From: Thalassococcus_A lentus
Lineage (GTDB): Bacteria; Pseudomonadota; Alphaproteobacteria; Rhodobacterales; Rhodobacteraceae
DNA length: 64,000 bases
Direction: 5' to 3'
NCBI RefSeq assembly: GCF_028023555.1
Contig: NZ_JAQIOY010000003.1
Location: 372,001 to 436,000, forward strand
This document shows positions 25,008 to 33,942 of this stretch, piece by piece. Made by a program: the position numbers and the translations under genes. The stretch's first letter is position 1. Every line of letters begins with the position of its first letter. The notes beneath the pieces are model-generated. The model had not been told where the DNA came from, searched no databases, and saw only the letters and a list, made by a program, of their open reading frames with translations.

Positions 25008-25928
25008 GTGCAAACGACCATAAGATCCGCGATCAGCTTTCAGGGCGTCGGCCTTCACTCTGGCAAACCGGCAAAGCTCACCATTCATCCTGCTTCGGCA
25101 GAACACGGCATTTGGTTCAAACGGAACGACGAACCGTTCCGTGATCCGCTTGTGCCTGCCCGGTGGGATGCGGTGGAAACCTCTCCGCTTTGCACGCATA
25201 TCGTGAACCGGGACGGCGTTGCTGTCTCGACGATTGAACATGTGATGGCGGCGCTGGCTGGATGTGGCGTTCACAATGCACTGGTCGAAATCGATGGGCC
25301 GGAATGCCCCATCCTTGACGGCTCATCAGCCCCGTTTGTCCGCGGCATTCTCGCCCGTGGCATCCGACAGTTGACGGCACCGGTTCGCGTGATCGAAGTG
25401 CTCTGCCCTGTTTCCGTCCACACGGCAAACGGCTGGGCGCGTTTGAGCCCGGCACGCGGTACGGAAATGTCGTTCCACATCGATTTTGCGGATGCCGCCA
25501 TTGGCACGCAAAACAAAACGCTGAATCTGGCAAACGGCGCGTTCGTGCGCGAACTGTGCGACAGCCGCACCTTCTGCCGCAACTCGGACGTCGAAGCCAT
25601 GCACGCCGCTGGTAAGGCACTGGGCGGAACGCTTGAGAACGCTGTGGTCGTTGATGGTGACAAAGTTTTGTCGCCCGGCGGGCTGCGTCACACCGACGAA
25701 GCTGTGCGTCACAAGATGCTGGACGCCCTGGGCGATCTGGCCTTGGCTGGTGCTCCGGTGCTTGGTCACTACGAAGGCCACAAGGCTGGTCACGCCATGA
25801 CAAACGCGCTCCTTCGTGAATTGTTCGCCAACCCGGATGCCTATCGTCTTGTAACCTGCGATGAAGCAACGGCGGCCCGCCTGCCCGGCGCAGGTGTCGA
25901 GCGTCACGAAGTACCAGCCGTCGCTTGA
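25008..25928 (+). CDS. lpxC: UDP-3-O-acyl-N-acetylglucosamine deacetylase
   Basis: LpxC is the zinc amidase that commits UDP-3-O-acyl-GlcNAc to lipid A synthesis. The 306-residue protein has the conserved N-terminus with GVGLHSG. The first zinc His is in STIEHVMAAL near residue 79, and the HKMLDALGDLAL segment near residue 236 supplies His and Asp ligands. The HKAGHAMTN general-base His follows. The gene uses a GTG start with AAAGGG upstream; the nearby ATG at 24989 is in another frame. A GTG start and the complex upstream region suggest tight control of synthesis. Confidence 0.96.
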   Translation: MQTTIRSAISFQGVGLHSGKPAKLTIHPASAEHGIWFKRNDEPFRDPLVPARWDAVETSPLCTHIVNRDGVAVSTIEHVMAALAGCGVHNALVEIDGPECPILDGSSAPFVRGILARGIRQLTAPVRVIEVLCPVSVHTANGWARLSPARGTEMSFHIDFADAAIGTQNKTLNLANGAFVRELCDSRTFCRNSDVEAMHAAGKALGGTLENAVVVDGDKVLSPGGLRHTDEAVRHKMLDALGDLALAGAPVLGHYEGHKAGHAMTNALLRELFANPDAYRLVTCDEATAARLPGAGVERHEVPAVA

Positions 25929-26153
25929 ACCCAAGCGGCGCAAACAAACTTAAAATTATCAATTAAAGACAACCCCTTAACGGGCAATGGCCCGCGTCTG
26001 GGACATTGCAGAAATTAGGCCTGCACAGTTTCGTTCATTTGGGCAGCAGGAAATCGCCGCTTAGGCGTTTTGCACCGGAAAATTCTGTGCTAGGACAGTA
26101 CGAAACGCGGCTCCTTCGGGGCTTGCACGGGTGGTATTAGAGGATAGTCACAC

Positions 26154-27008
26154 ATGGCTGGGGGCAGAGCGAACCGTACCGTTGTCCTGATGGCTTTGGC
26201 CGGACTGACCCTTGCCGGGTGCGGTGAATTGAACCGTAAAGATCGCGGTCCGGGCGGTGCTCCGCTTGAGGCGTTCACGGCCGAGCAAATCTTTGAACGT
26301 GGCGAATATGAACTGTCGAGAAAAGACGCAGAAGACGCGGCCTTTTATTTCGGCGAAGTCGAGCGGCTTTATCCCTACTCTGACTGGGCCAAACGCGCGC
26401 TGATCATGCAGGCCTATGCCTATCATCAGGACAAGGACTACGAGAACGCCCGTTCCGCGGCACAGCGTTATATCGATTTCTATCCGGCAGATGATGACGC
26501 CGCCTATGCACAATACCTGCTGGCGCTGTCCTACTACGATCAGATCGAATTGGTGGGCCGCGATCAGGGCCTGACGTTCCAGGCTCTGCAGGCATTGCGG
26601 ACCGTGATTGAGCGCTATCCTGACAGCGAATATGCGCGATCCTCTATTCTGAAATTCGACCTTGCCTTTGACCATCTGGCTGGCAAGGAAATGGAAATTG
26701 GCCGCTTTTATCTGAAGCGCGACCATTTTGGTGCGGCGATCAACCGTTTCCGCGTGGTCGTCGAAGATTTCCAGACCACGACCCACACGCCCGAAGCCCT
26801 GCATCGACTGGTTGAAGGGTATCTGTCGCTTGGCCTGACCGAAGAAGCGCAAACCGCAGGCGCAGTCCTTGGGTACAACTATCAGTCCACCGATTGGTAC
26901 GAAGACACCTACAAGCTTTTGCAGGGACAAGGGCTTGAGCCGAAGGTTTTCAAGAACAATTGGCTCAGCGCGGTCTATCGTCAGATGGTCAAGGGCGAGT
27001 GGCTCTAG
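26154..27008 (+). CDS. bamD: Outer membrane protein assembly factor BamD
   Basis: BamD is an outer-membrane lipoprotein of the BAM complex that inserts beta-barrel proteins. The 284-residue precursor has a lipobox LTLAGC with the acylated Cys at about residue 23, followed by five TPR-like helical repeats (about residues 40-260). These include the LYPYSDWAKRALIMQAYAYHQDKDY consensus region. In the order lpxC-bamD-recN it matches the common alphaproteobacterial layout. It ends 38 bases before recN, with a small GGCGGG/CCCGCC stem between them. Confidence 0.94.
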   Translation: MAGGRANRTVVLMALAGLTLAGCGELNRKDRGPGGAPLEAFTAEQIFERGEYELSRKDAEDAAFYFGEVERLYPYSDWAKRALIMQAYAYHQDKDYENARSAAQRYIDFYPADDDAAYAQYLLALSYYDQIELVGRDQGLTFQALQALRTVIERYPDSEYARSSILKFDLAFDHLAGKEMEIGRFYLKRDHFGAAINRFRVVVEDFQTTTHTPEALHRLVEGYLSLGLTEEAQTAGAVLGYNYQSTDWYEDTYKLLQGQGLEPKVFKNNWLSAVYRQMVKGEWL

Positions 27009-27046
27009 GAGCGGCGGGCTAATCCCCGCCCCACAGGACGCGGCAC

Positions 27047-28699
27047 ATGCTCAGGGCGCTTGAAATCCACGATATGCTGATCATTGACCGACTGGAACTT
27101 GCGTTCCAGCCGGGCTTGAACGTGCTGACCGGCGAAACCGGCGCAGGCAAATCTATCCTGTTGGATTCGCTGGGTTTTGTGCTGGGTTGGCGTGGCCGTG
27201 CCGAACTGGTTCGTGCCGGGGCCGCGCAGGGTGAGGTAACGGCTGTTTTCGATTTGCCCGAAGATCACGCAGCTCATGCCGTTCTGGCCGAAGCCGGGCT
27301 TCCGGGCGGTGACGAGCTGATCCTGCGCCGCGTCAACACCGCGGATGGGCGCAAAACCGGTTGGATCAATGACCGGCGCGCCTCAGGCGAGGTGCTGCGT
27401 CAATTGTCAGCAACCCTGATCGAACTGCATGGCCAACATGATGATCGCGGATTGCTTGATCCCAAGGGGCACCGCGCCATTCTGGATGAATACGGCGCGC
27501 TGCAAGGCAAGATAGAAACCGTGCGTTCCGCGTGGAAGACACGCAACGCGGCAGCCAAGGCTTTGGAAAAGGCACAGGCCGATCTGGACGCTGTGCGCGC
27601 CGAAGAAGACTTTCTACGCCATTCCGTTGCCGAGCTGCGCAAACTGGGCCCGGAACCCGGCGAAGAGGCCGATCTGGATACCCGCCGCCGTATGATGCAG
27701 GCCGCAGAGAAAATTCGCGACGACATTGGCCAGGCCAGCAATGCGCTAGGCTATGATGGCGCCGAAGGTGCAATGGCAAGTGCTCTGCGCTGGCTCGAAG
27801 GAGCAGCAGAACGCGCCGAGGGGCGTCTGGATGCACCCATCGCGGCCCTGACCCGCGCTATGGCCGAACTGGATGAAGCCTCGCGCGGTGTCGCCGATTG
27901 CCTCGATGCGCTGGAGTTCAACCCGTCGGAATTGGAAGACACCGAGGAACGCCTGTTCGCCCTGCGCGCGCTGGCGCGCAAACATGAGGTTCTTCCGGAT
28001 GATCTGGCAACACTTGCCGAAACGCTCAGCGCGCGCCTGAACGCACTGGATGCTGGCGAGGCCGCGATTGAGGACCTCAAGCACGAACTGAAAAGCGCCG
28101 AGGCGGCCTATGATAGTGCCGCCCTCGCCTTGACTGAGGCGCGGGGTAAAGCCGCTGCACGGCTGGACAAGGCCGTGTCGGGCGAACTGGCCCCTCTCAA
28201 GATGGATCGTGCCGTCTTTACTACCCGCATCGAAGAGGCCCCGGCGGGCCCCGATGGCCGCGACACCGTCCAGTTTACGGTTGCGACAAACCCCGGTGCG
28301 CCGTCAGGCCCGTTGAACAAGATCGCCTCGGGCGGCGAACTCAGCCGTTTTCTATTGGCGCTCAAGGTCTGCCTGACCGAAGAGCGCGATGCAGGCGTGA
28401 CCATGATCTTCGACGAAATTGATCGCGGGGTTGGTGGCGCCACAGCCGATGCTGTGGGGCGCCGACTAAAGGCATTGGCCGACAGTGGGCAGGTTCTGGT
28501 GGTGACACACTCACCGCAGGTCGCCGCACTGGGCGGGCATCATTGGCGCGTTCAAAAGCACGTCAAATCCGACATGACCACGTCAGAGGTGGTTCCGTTG
28601 ACCGCAGCCGAACGCGAGTCTGAAATCGCGCGGATGCTGTCAGGCGATACGGTTACAGACGAGGCGCGTGCCGCAGCCCGTGCCCTTCTTGCTGGCTAG
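27047..28699 (+). CDS. recN: DNA repair protein RecN
   Basis: RecN is an SMC-like ATPase for double-strand break repair. The 550-residue protein has the Walker A GETGAGKSILLDS near residue 29. A split coiled-coil middle region (about 150-370) carries Q/E/A-rich heptads. The ABC signature KIASGGELSRFLLALK is near residue 425 and the Walker B MIFDEIDRGVGG near residue 456. A hairpin follows the stop and faces the convergent murC gene. No LexA box was evident just upstream. Confidence 0.96.
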   Translation: MLRALEIHDMLIIDRLELAFQPGLNVLTGETGAGKSILLDSLGFVLGWRGRAELVRAGAAQGEVTAVFDLPEDHAAHAVLAEAGLPGGDELILRRVNTADGRKTGWINDRRASGEVLRQLSATLIELHGQHDDRGLLDPKGHRAILDEYGALQGKIETVRSAWKTRNAAAKALEKAQADLDAVRAEEDFLRHSVAELRKLGPEPGEEADLDTRRRMMQAAEKIRDDIGQASNALGYDGAEGAMASALRWLEGAAERAEGRLDAPIAALTRAMAELDEASRGVADCLDALEFNPSELEDTEERLFALRALARKHEVLPDDLATLAETLSARLNALDAGEAAIEDLKHELKSAEAAYDSAALALTEARGKAAARLDKAVSGELAPLKMDRAVFTTRIEEAPAGPDGRDTVQFTVATNPGAPSGPLNKIASGGELSRFLLALKVCLTEERDAGVTMIFDEIDRGVGGATADAVGRRLKALADSGQVLVVTHSPQVAALGGHHWRVQKHVKSDMTTSEVVPLTAAERESEIARMLSGDTVTDEARAAARALLAG

Positions 28700-28720
28700 C
28701 AGACACCTAGCTCTGAACAA

Positions 28721-28754
28721 AAAGGGCTGAATTCCTCAATGGAACCAGCCCTTT
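28721..28754. terminator. Bidirectional terminator between recN and murC
   Basis: AAAGGGCTG (28721-28729) pairs with CAGCCCTTT (28746-28754), with an inner TTCC/GGAA stem. Read on the minus strand it ends in a five-T run; on the plus strand the tail is weaker. It sits at the junction where the split division cluster changes orientation. Confidence 0.8.
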
Positions 28755-28782
28755 AACTTCTCAAGATCAATGTTGCAGGGCC

Positions 28783-30180
28783 TTAGCCCTTCAGGCGTTC
28801 AGGCAGACCATTGGCCCAAGCGGAAATCGTACCCGCGCCGAGGCACACCACCATATCACCAGACTGCGCCTGTTCGCGCACCAGACGTTCCAAATCGTTT
28901 TCATCCACGATCGCGCGCGCATGGCGGTGGCCGTGCCGAACCAGACCAGCGACCAGATCGTCACGGCTTGCGCCTTCAATCGGATCCTCGCCAGCCGCGT
29001 AGACATCAGCGATGGCCACAACATCGGCCTCGTTGAAACAGGTGCAAAAGTCCTCGAAATGGTGATGCAGACGCGAATAGCGATGCGGCTGATGCACTGC
29101 GATCACGCGGCCCTCGGTCGCCTGACGGGCGGCCTTGAGCACCGCTGCGATTTCCACCGGGTGGTGACCATAGTCATCGATGATCGTCACGCCGTTGACT
29201 TCGCCCACGCGGGTAAAGCGCCGATTGACGCCACCAAAGGCGGCCAGTGCTTCGCGGATCTCGTCGCCCGTCATCCCGAGATGCAAAGCCACCGCAACAG
29301 CGGACAGCGCGTTCGAGACGTTGTGATCGCCCGGCATGGGCAGTGTGCAGCCTTCGATCACCGTGTCGTCGGCTTGCAGCGCAATATCAAAATGCGCCAC
29401 GCCCTTTTTGTAGGTCAGGTTCACAGCCCGCACATCTGCCTGCGCATTAAAGCCATAGGTCATGACCCGGCGGTCGGTGATTTTGCCGACCAGAGCCTGC
29501 ACTTCGGGGTGATCCGTGCAGCACACCGCCAGACCGTAGAACGGAATGTTCGAAACGAAGTCGTAAAACCCCTGTCTGAGATTTTCGATCGTGCCCCAAT
29601 GTTCCATGTGCTCGGGGTCAATATTGGTCACGATGGCGATAGTCGCCGGCAAGCGATTGAAGGTGCCGTCCGATTCATCCGCTTCAACCACCATCCATTC
29701 GCCCTGCCCCATGCGCGCGTTCGAGCCATAGGCATGAATGATCCCGCCATTGACCACCGTAGGGTCAAACTTTCCCGCGTCGAGCAGCGTCGCGACCATG
29801 GTGGTCGTAGTGGTTTTCCCATGCGTTCCCGCAATGGCGATGTTGGACTTGAGCCGCATCAGTTCGGCCAGCATTTCCGCGCGGCGCACGACCGGCAAAC
29901 CGCGGCGGCGCGCTTCGTCAAGTTCGGGGTTTCCCGGTTTGATCGCCGATGAGATCACCACAACTTCGGCGGCCTCGAGGTTTTCAGCGCGCTGGCCTTC
30001 AAAGATATGCGCACCAAGGGCCTCAAGCCGCTGAGTAATCTTCGAGGCTTTGAGATCAGAGCCCTGCACCACATAGCCGTGGTTCAACAGCACTTCGGCG
30101 ATGCCGGACATGCCGATGCCTCCAATTCCGACAAAGTGGATCGCGCCCACATCTCCGGGAAGTTTCGTTGCGCCCATCAT
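28783..30180 (-). CDS. murC: UDP-N-acetylmuramate--L-alanine ligase
   Basis: MurC adds the first amino acid of the peptidoglycan stem peptide. The 465-residue protein has the N-terminal HFVGIGGIGMSGIAEVL near residue 16, the ATP-binding GTHGKTTTTTM near residue 117 and the C-terminal ligase region HQPHRYSR near residue 340. ATG 30180 has AAAGGGG upstream and leaves a 13-base gap from murG. An in-frame ATG at 30213 would overlap murG and add 11 residues. It follows murG and ftsW on the minus strand, separated from murB by 10 kb and facing recN. Confidence 0.96.
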   Translation of the reverse strand: MMGATKLPGDVGAIHFVGIGGIGMSGIAEVLLNHGYVVQGSDLKASKITQRLEALGAHIFEGQRAENLEAAEVVVISSAIKPGNPELDEARRRGLPVVRRAEMLAELMRLKSNIAIAGTHGKTTTTTMVATLLDAGKFDPTVVNGGIIHAYGSNARMGQGEWMVVEADESDGTFNRLPATIAIVTNIDPEHMEHWGTIENLRQGFYDFVSNIPFYGLAVCCTDHPEVQALVGKITDRRVMTYGFNAQADVRAVNLTYKKGVAHFDIALQADDTVIEGCTLPMPGDHNVSNALSAVAVALHLGMTGDEIREALAAFGGVNRRFTRVGEVNGVTIIDDYGHHPVEIAAVLKAARQATEGRVIAVHQPHRYSRLHHHFEDFCTCFNEADVVAIADVYAAGEDPIEGASRDDLVAGLVRHGHRHARAIVDENDLERLVREQAQSGDMVVCLGAGTISAWANGLPERLKG

Positions 30181-30193
30181 TGTTGCGCCCCTT

Positions 30194-31318
30194 TCAAGCT
30201 CCAGATCCTTCATGCCCTGCCCCTTTTCTGCCTGCCAGTTCTTCGACCATATCGGCCAGCTCTTCGGCTGCTTGCGGTTTTGCCACGCTCAGCGCGGCCT
30301 GCGCCATTTGTTCGGCGCCTTGTGGATTATCAAGAATAGCGAGAATGGCCTCACTCATCGCTTCGACGGTCAGTTTGCCTTCCGGGATACGGATCGCAGC
30401 CCCGGCATCCACCAATCCGCGTGCATTGGCGGTCTGGTGGTCACCTGTTGCCGCTGCAAAGGGCACCAGAACCGAGGGGCGACCGACCACGCTGATATCG
30501 GCAACACTGGACGCACCCGAACGTGAGATGATCAACTGCGCATCCGCCATACGGCGCGGCACATCGGTAAAGAACGGCTGAACATCCGCGTTGATGTTGT
30601 GCTCTGCATAGTACTGGGCCACGCGGTCTTCGTCTTCTCCGCGGGCCTGATGTGCGATGCGCAAATGCTCAAGTGCTGCCATGGGCAAAGCCGCGATCGC
30701 GGGTGGCACAACATCTGACAGAATGCGCGCACCCTGCGAGCCACCAATCACCAAGATTGACATGGGATAGAGACCCGGCGGGATATAAGGCGCAGCAGCG
30801 CGTTCCTGCACCGCCATACGCACTGGATTGCCCACGTGTACACCTTCGACGCCCTCAGGCAAATCGGTGGGCCACGTGCCGCAGCCGATCCGGTCCACGC
30901 GCTTGGCAAACAGTTTGTTCACCCGGCCCAGCACGCCGTTCTGTTCATGGATCATGCGGGGCAGACGCAGCATCACCGCAGCCGACAGCGCAGGGATCGA
31001 CGGGTACCCGCCAAAGCCAACAACCACGTCAGGGCGATCCTTGCGCATGCGCGACGCCATGGACATCACCCCACCGGCAATGCGGAAGGGAGCACCGGCT
31101 TTGGCCAGGATACCACCCCGCGCAAAAGTCGCGCTGGCGACCTGCTCGATTTCGACCGTGTGAGGAAAACCACCGGTGTAGCGGGCACCGCGCGCGTCAG
31201 TGCTCAGCTTGACCCGCCAGCCTCTGCGCAACATCAGTTCGGCCAGCGACTGCGCCGGGAACATGTGCCCCCCGGTTCCACCCGCTGCCATCACCAACAA
31301 GGGCTTGCGCTCGGCCAT
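30194..31318 (-). CDS. murG: UDP-GlcNAc:undecaprenyl-PP-MurNAc-pentapeptide GlcNAc transferase
   Basis: MurG makes lipid II from lipid I at the cytoplasmic face of the membrane. The 374-residue GT-B enzyme shows the N-terminal glycine loop MAAGGTGGHMFPA near residue 9, the second G-loop VVGFGGYPS near residue 97 and ILVIGGSQGAR near residue 190. The late ISRSGASSVAD loop binds the donor nucleotide. The start at 31318 gives the standard N-terminus. It lies between ftsW and murC as in the usual cluster order. Confidence 0.96.
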   Translation of the reverse strand: MAERKPLLVMAAGGTGGHMFPAQSLAELMLRRGWRVKLSTDARGARYTGGFPHTVEIEQVASATFARGGILAKAGAPFRIAGGVMSMASRMRKDRPDVVVGFGGYPSIPALSAAVMLRLPRMIHEQNGVLGRVNKLFAKRVDRIGCGTWPTDLPEGVEGVHVGNPVRMAVQERAAAPYIPPGLYPMSILVIGGSQGARILSDVVPPAIAALPMAALEHLRIAHQARGEDEDRVAQYYAEHNINADVQPFFTDVPRRMADAQLIISRSGASSVADISVVGRPSVLVPFAAATGDHQTANARGLVDAGAAIRIPEGKLTVEAMSEAILAILDNPQGAEQMAQAALSVAKPQAAEELADMVEELAGRKGAGHEGSGA

Positions 31319-31418
31319 CCGTGTTACTCCATCACCATCTCTGCGCGCCATATACCAGCCATAGCGTCTCGTCTATGGCGACAGGCAAAACCTTGCGCAT
31401 CGGACACTGCGTCATGAA

Positions 31419-32585
31419 TCAGCGCGGGCGTCCACGGAGGATTTCTCCGATTTCGCCCTGTGGTCGTGTTCGAGTGAAAGCCAGCAACATGCCAACGGCA
31501 ATACCGCCAGCAATCAGCGACGAGCCACCATAGCTGACAAAGGGCAAGGTCATGCCCTTGGCAGGCAGCAGGCGCACAGCAACGCCCATATTGATCATCG
31601 CCTGCACGCCGAACATGGCGGCCAGTCCCGTCCCGGCAAGACGAATGAACGGATCGCGTTCGCGGATCAGGCGCACAAAGCTGCGCACAACGACAGTGGC
31701 GTAGAGCAGGATGATCGCCAGAACCATGATCAGCCCGTATTCTTCGGCGGCCACGGCAATGATGAAGTCGGTGTGTGCATCAGGCAAAGACCATTTGACC
31801 TGACCTTCACCAACACCAACGCCAAAGAACCCACCCTCGCGGATTGCATTTGTGGCGTAGCCAAGCTGCGTGGTCGGATCGACATCCGGCGTCAGAAAGC
31901 CATCGATACGCCGGGCAAAGTGTTCGGACATGTTGTAGGCAAACATTCCGCCCAGAACCACCAGCCCTGCCAGCATGATCAGCAGCAGCATGGGCGCACC
32001 GCCCACGAACCACATGACGCCCCAGCCAAACAAGACCAGACAGGCCTGACCAAAGTCGGGCTGCATGGCCAGCATCAGCACAATGGAAACCGTCAATCCA
32101 AACGAATAAAGCCGCCCCGGAGGTCCACCCAGATCCTGCGCAGCGGCCATCAGCCAGGCTGCGGCAATGACGAATGTCGGCTTGAGGAATTCCGAAGGCT
32201 GAACCGATGCAAAGCCAAAGGAATACCAGCGGACTGCGCCTTTGCCGAAGTCCGTTCCGAAAAACGGCAAAAGCGCCAAAGCAATGAAAGCGCCAAGAAA
32301 GCCCAGCACAGCAAGGCGCCGCACCATCAGGGGGCTCATCATCGACGTGACAAACAGTGCGATCAGCGCCAAACCGCCAAAGACGGCCTGCCGCTGTACA
32401 TAGTGGAAATTCGGCAATCCGTTGCGTTCGGCCAAAGGCACCGACGCGGCCAATCCCAGCAGGATACCAACGCCAAATAGCATCAGGATACAGGCCAGCG
32501 ACCAACGGTCTACCGTTCGCCACCATTTGGGCAAGACAGGCTCGCCACCCTGCACGGGAACCGTGCCGTACACCATTTCGGTCAT
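31419..32585 (-). CDS. ftsW: Septal peptidoglycan polymerase FtsW
   Basis: FtsW is a SEDS-family lipid II polymerase of the divisome. The 388-residue polytopic membrane protein has about ten hydrophobic segments. The conserved ALQP-type loop appears as FASVQPSEFLKP near residue 150. The late GMTLPFVSYGGSS signature is near residue 355. The start at 32585 is chosen because the in-frame extension to 32651 is not membrane-like or conserved. It is first in the minus-strand ftsW-murG-murC block, about 100 bases before murG. Confidence 0.94.
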   Translation of the reverse strand: MTEMVYGTVPVQGGEPVLPKWWRTVDRWSLACILMLFGVGILLGLAASVPLAERNGLPNFHYVQRQAVFGGLALIALFVTSMMSPLMVRRLAVLGFLGAFIALALLPFFGTDFGKGAVRWYSFGFASVQPSEFLKPTFVIAAAWLMAAAQDLGGPPGRLYSFGLTVSIVLMLAMQPDFGQACLVLFGWGVMWFVGGAPMLLLIMLAGLVVLGGMFAYNMSEHFARRIDGFLTPDVDPTTQLGYATNAIREGGFFGVGVGEGQVKWSLPDAHTDFIIAVAAEEYGLIMVLAIILLYATVVVRSFVRLIRERDPFIRLAGTGLAAMFGVQAMINMGVAVRLLPAKGMTLPFVSYGGSSLIAGGIAVGMLLAFTRTRPQGEIGEILRGRPR

Positions 32586-32757
32586 GATAACACCGCTTAC
32601 TGCCTCTGTTATTGTCGCCAAAGCGACGCCCGGTTTTCCGGGTCTGCGCAAAGCTTACCGAATCTTCGGGTCGCTGGCCAGCTTTTTGCGGCTTTACCGA
32701 TGCTTTTGAGCCAATGCGTGCGTGACATTTTCCACGCTTTGACGCATCACCCCCTGC

Positions 32758-33942
32758 ATGCAAATCGAAACCCTGATCCTAGGCGCTGGCGCTGCCGGCA
32801 TGATGGCTGCCGCCCACGCGGGCCCCGGCGTTCTGGTGGTTGACCATGCCAAAGCCCCCGGCGAGAAAATCCGGATCAGCGGCGGCGGGCGGTGCAATTT
32901 TACCAACATGTACTGCGAACCCGCCCGCTTTCTTGGGAACAACCCGCATTTTCACAAAAGCGCACTGGCCCGCTACACCCAGTGGGACTTCCTCGATCTT
33001 GTGCAGAGTCACAACATCGCTTGGCATGAGAAAACACTTGGCCAGTTGTTTTGCGACGGCAAGGCGACGCAAATCGTGGCCATGTTACTGAACGAAATGG
33101 ACAAGGCCGGTGCACAGTTGTGGCTGAAAAGTGAGGTCACAGGCTGCACCTTTGAAAAAGGCCAGTTCAAAACGGGGATAAAGAAAGACGGAAAAGCCAT
33201 TGAAGTCATTTCAAAAAATATAATTCTGGCGACTGGCGGAAAATCCATCCCCAAGATGGGCGCGACGGGGCTCTCCTATGATCTGGCACAGCAGTTTGGG
33301 CACTCTCTGACCGACACGCGTCCCGCTCTGGTACCATTCACTTTTGAAAAGGGTCGCTTTGAAGAACTCTCAGGAGTGTCCCTCAACACTCTGGCAAAAA
33401 ACGACAAAGCCAGCTTCGAAGAAGGTATGCTTTTTACCCACCGTGGACTATCCGGGCCAGCCATTTTGCAGATTTCCTCGTATTGGCGCGAAGGCGAAAG
33501 CGTCGCGCTGGACCTTCTGCCCGGCACGGATCTGATCGATATCCTTCAAGCCCAGAGAAGCAGCGGCGGCCGCAAAAACCTGACCACCGAAATGGCCACA
33601 TTGTTGCCGGGTCGATTGGTTAACTTTCTGGGGCAACACTATGACCTAAAAGGCAATATCGCGGATCTGTCGAACAGCCGAATTGAAGGACTCAGCGATA
33701 TGCTGCACAGTTGGCAGCTGACGCCTACGGGCAGCGAAGGTTACCGCACAGCCGAGGTGACACTGGGCGGGATTGATACGGATGGCATCGATTCACGCAC
33801 GATGATGTCAAAACACCAACCCGGCCTCTACGCCATCGGCGAAGCGGTTGATGTGACAGGCTGGCTAGGCGGTTACAATTTCCAATGGGCGTGGTCTTCG
33901 GGCGTGGCGGCGGGCCGCGCCATTGCCGGTCATTCGTCGTAG
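32758..33942 (+). CDS. HI0933-type FAD-dependent oxidoreductase (aminoacetone oxidase family)
   Basis: This is a 394-residue flavoprotein of the family including HI0933, YhiN and CrtI-like dehydrogenases. The dinucleotide fold LILGAGAAGMMAA lies at residues 6-18, ISGGGRCNFTN near residue 40 and the C-terminal FAD-contact YNFQWAWSSGVAAGR near residue 373. The true substrate is not known. Its codon usage has more A/T in the middle than its neighbours (for example EVISKNIILATGGKS), though the frame is intact. Its last 13 bases overlap the tail of convergent paaE. Confidence 0.88.
   Translation: MQIETLILGAGAAGMMAAAHAGPGVLVVDHAKAPGEKIRISGGGRCNFTNMYCEPARFLGNNPHFHKSALARYTQWDFLDLVQSHNIAWHEKTLGQLFCDGKATQIVAMLLNEMDKAGAQLWLKSEVTGCTFEKGQFKTGIKKDGKAIEVISKNIILATGGKSIPKMGATGLSYDLAQQFGHSLTDTRPALVPFTFEKGRFEELSGVSLNTLAKNDKASFEEGMLFTHRGLSGPAILQISSYWREGESVALDLLPGTDLIDILQAQRSSGGRKNLTTEMATLLPGRLVNFLGQHYDLKGNIADLSNSRIEGLSDMLHSWQLTPTGSEGYRTAEVTLGGIDTDGIDSRTMMSKHQPGLYAIGEAVDVTGWLGGYNFQWAWSSGVAAGRAIAGHSS

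Noticed and set aside
28921..29952. Long open frame on the plus strand opposite murC
   Set aside because: It is the antisense shadow of a well-supported murC gene; the residue composition (many His, Arg, Gln) is typical of such shadows in GC-rich DNA and it matches no family.
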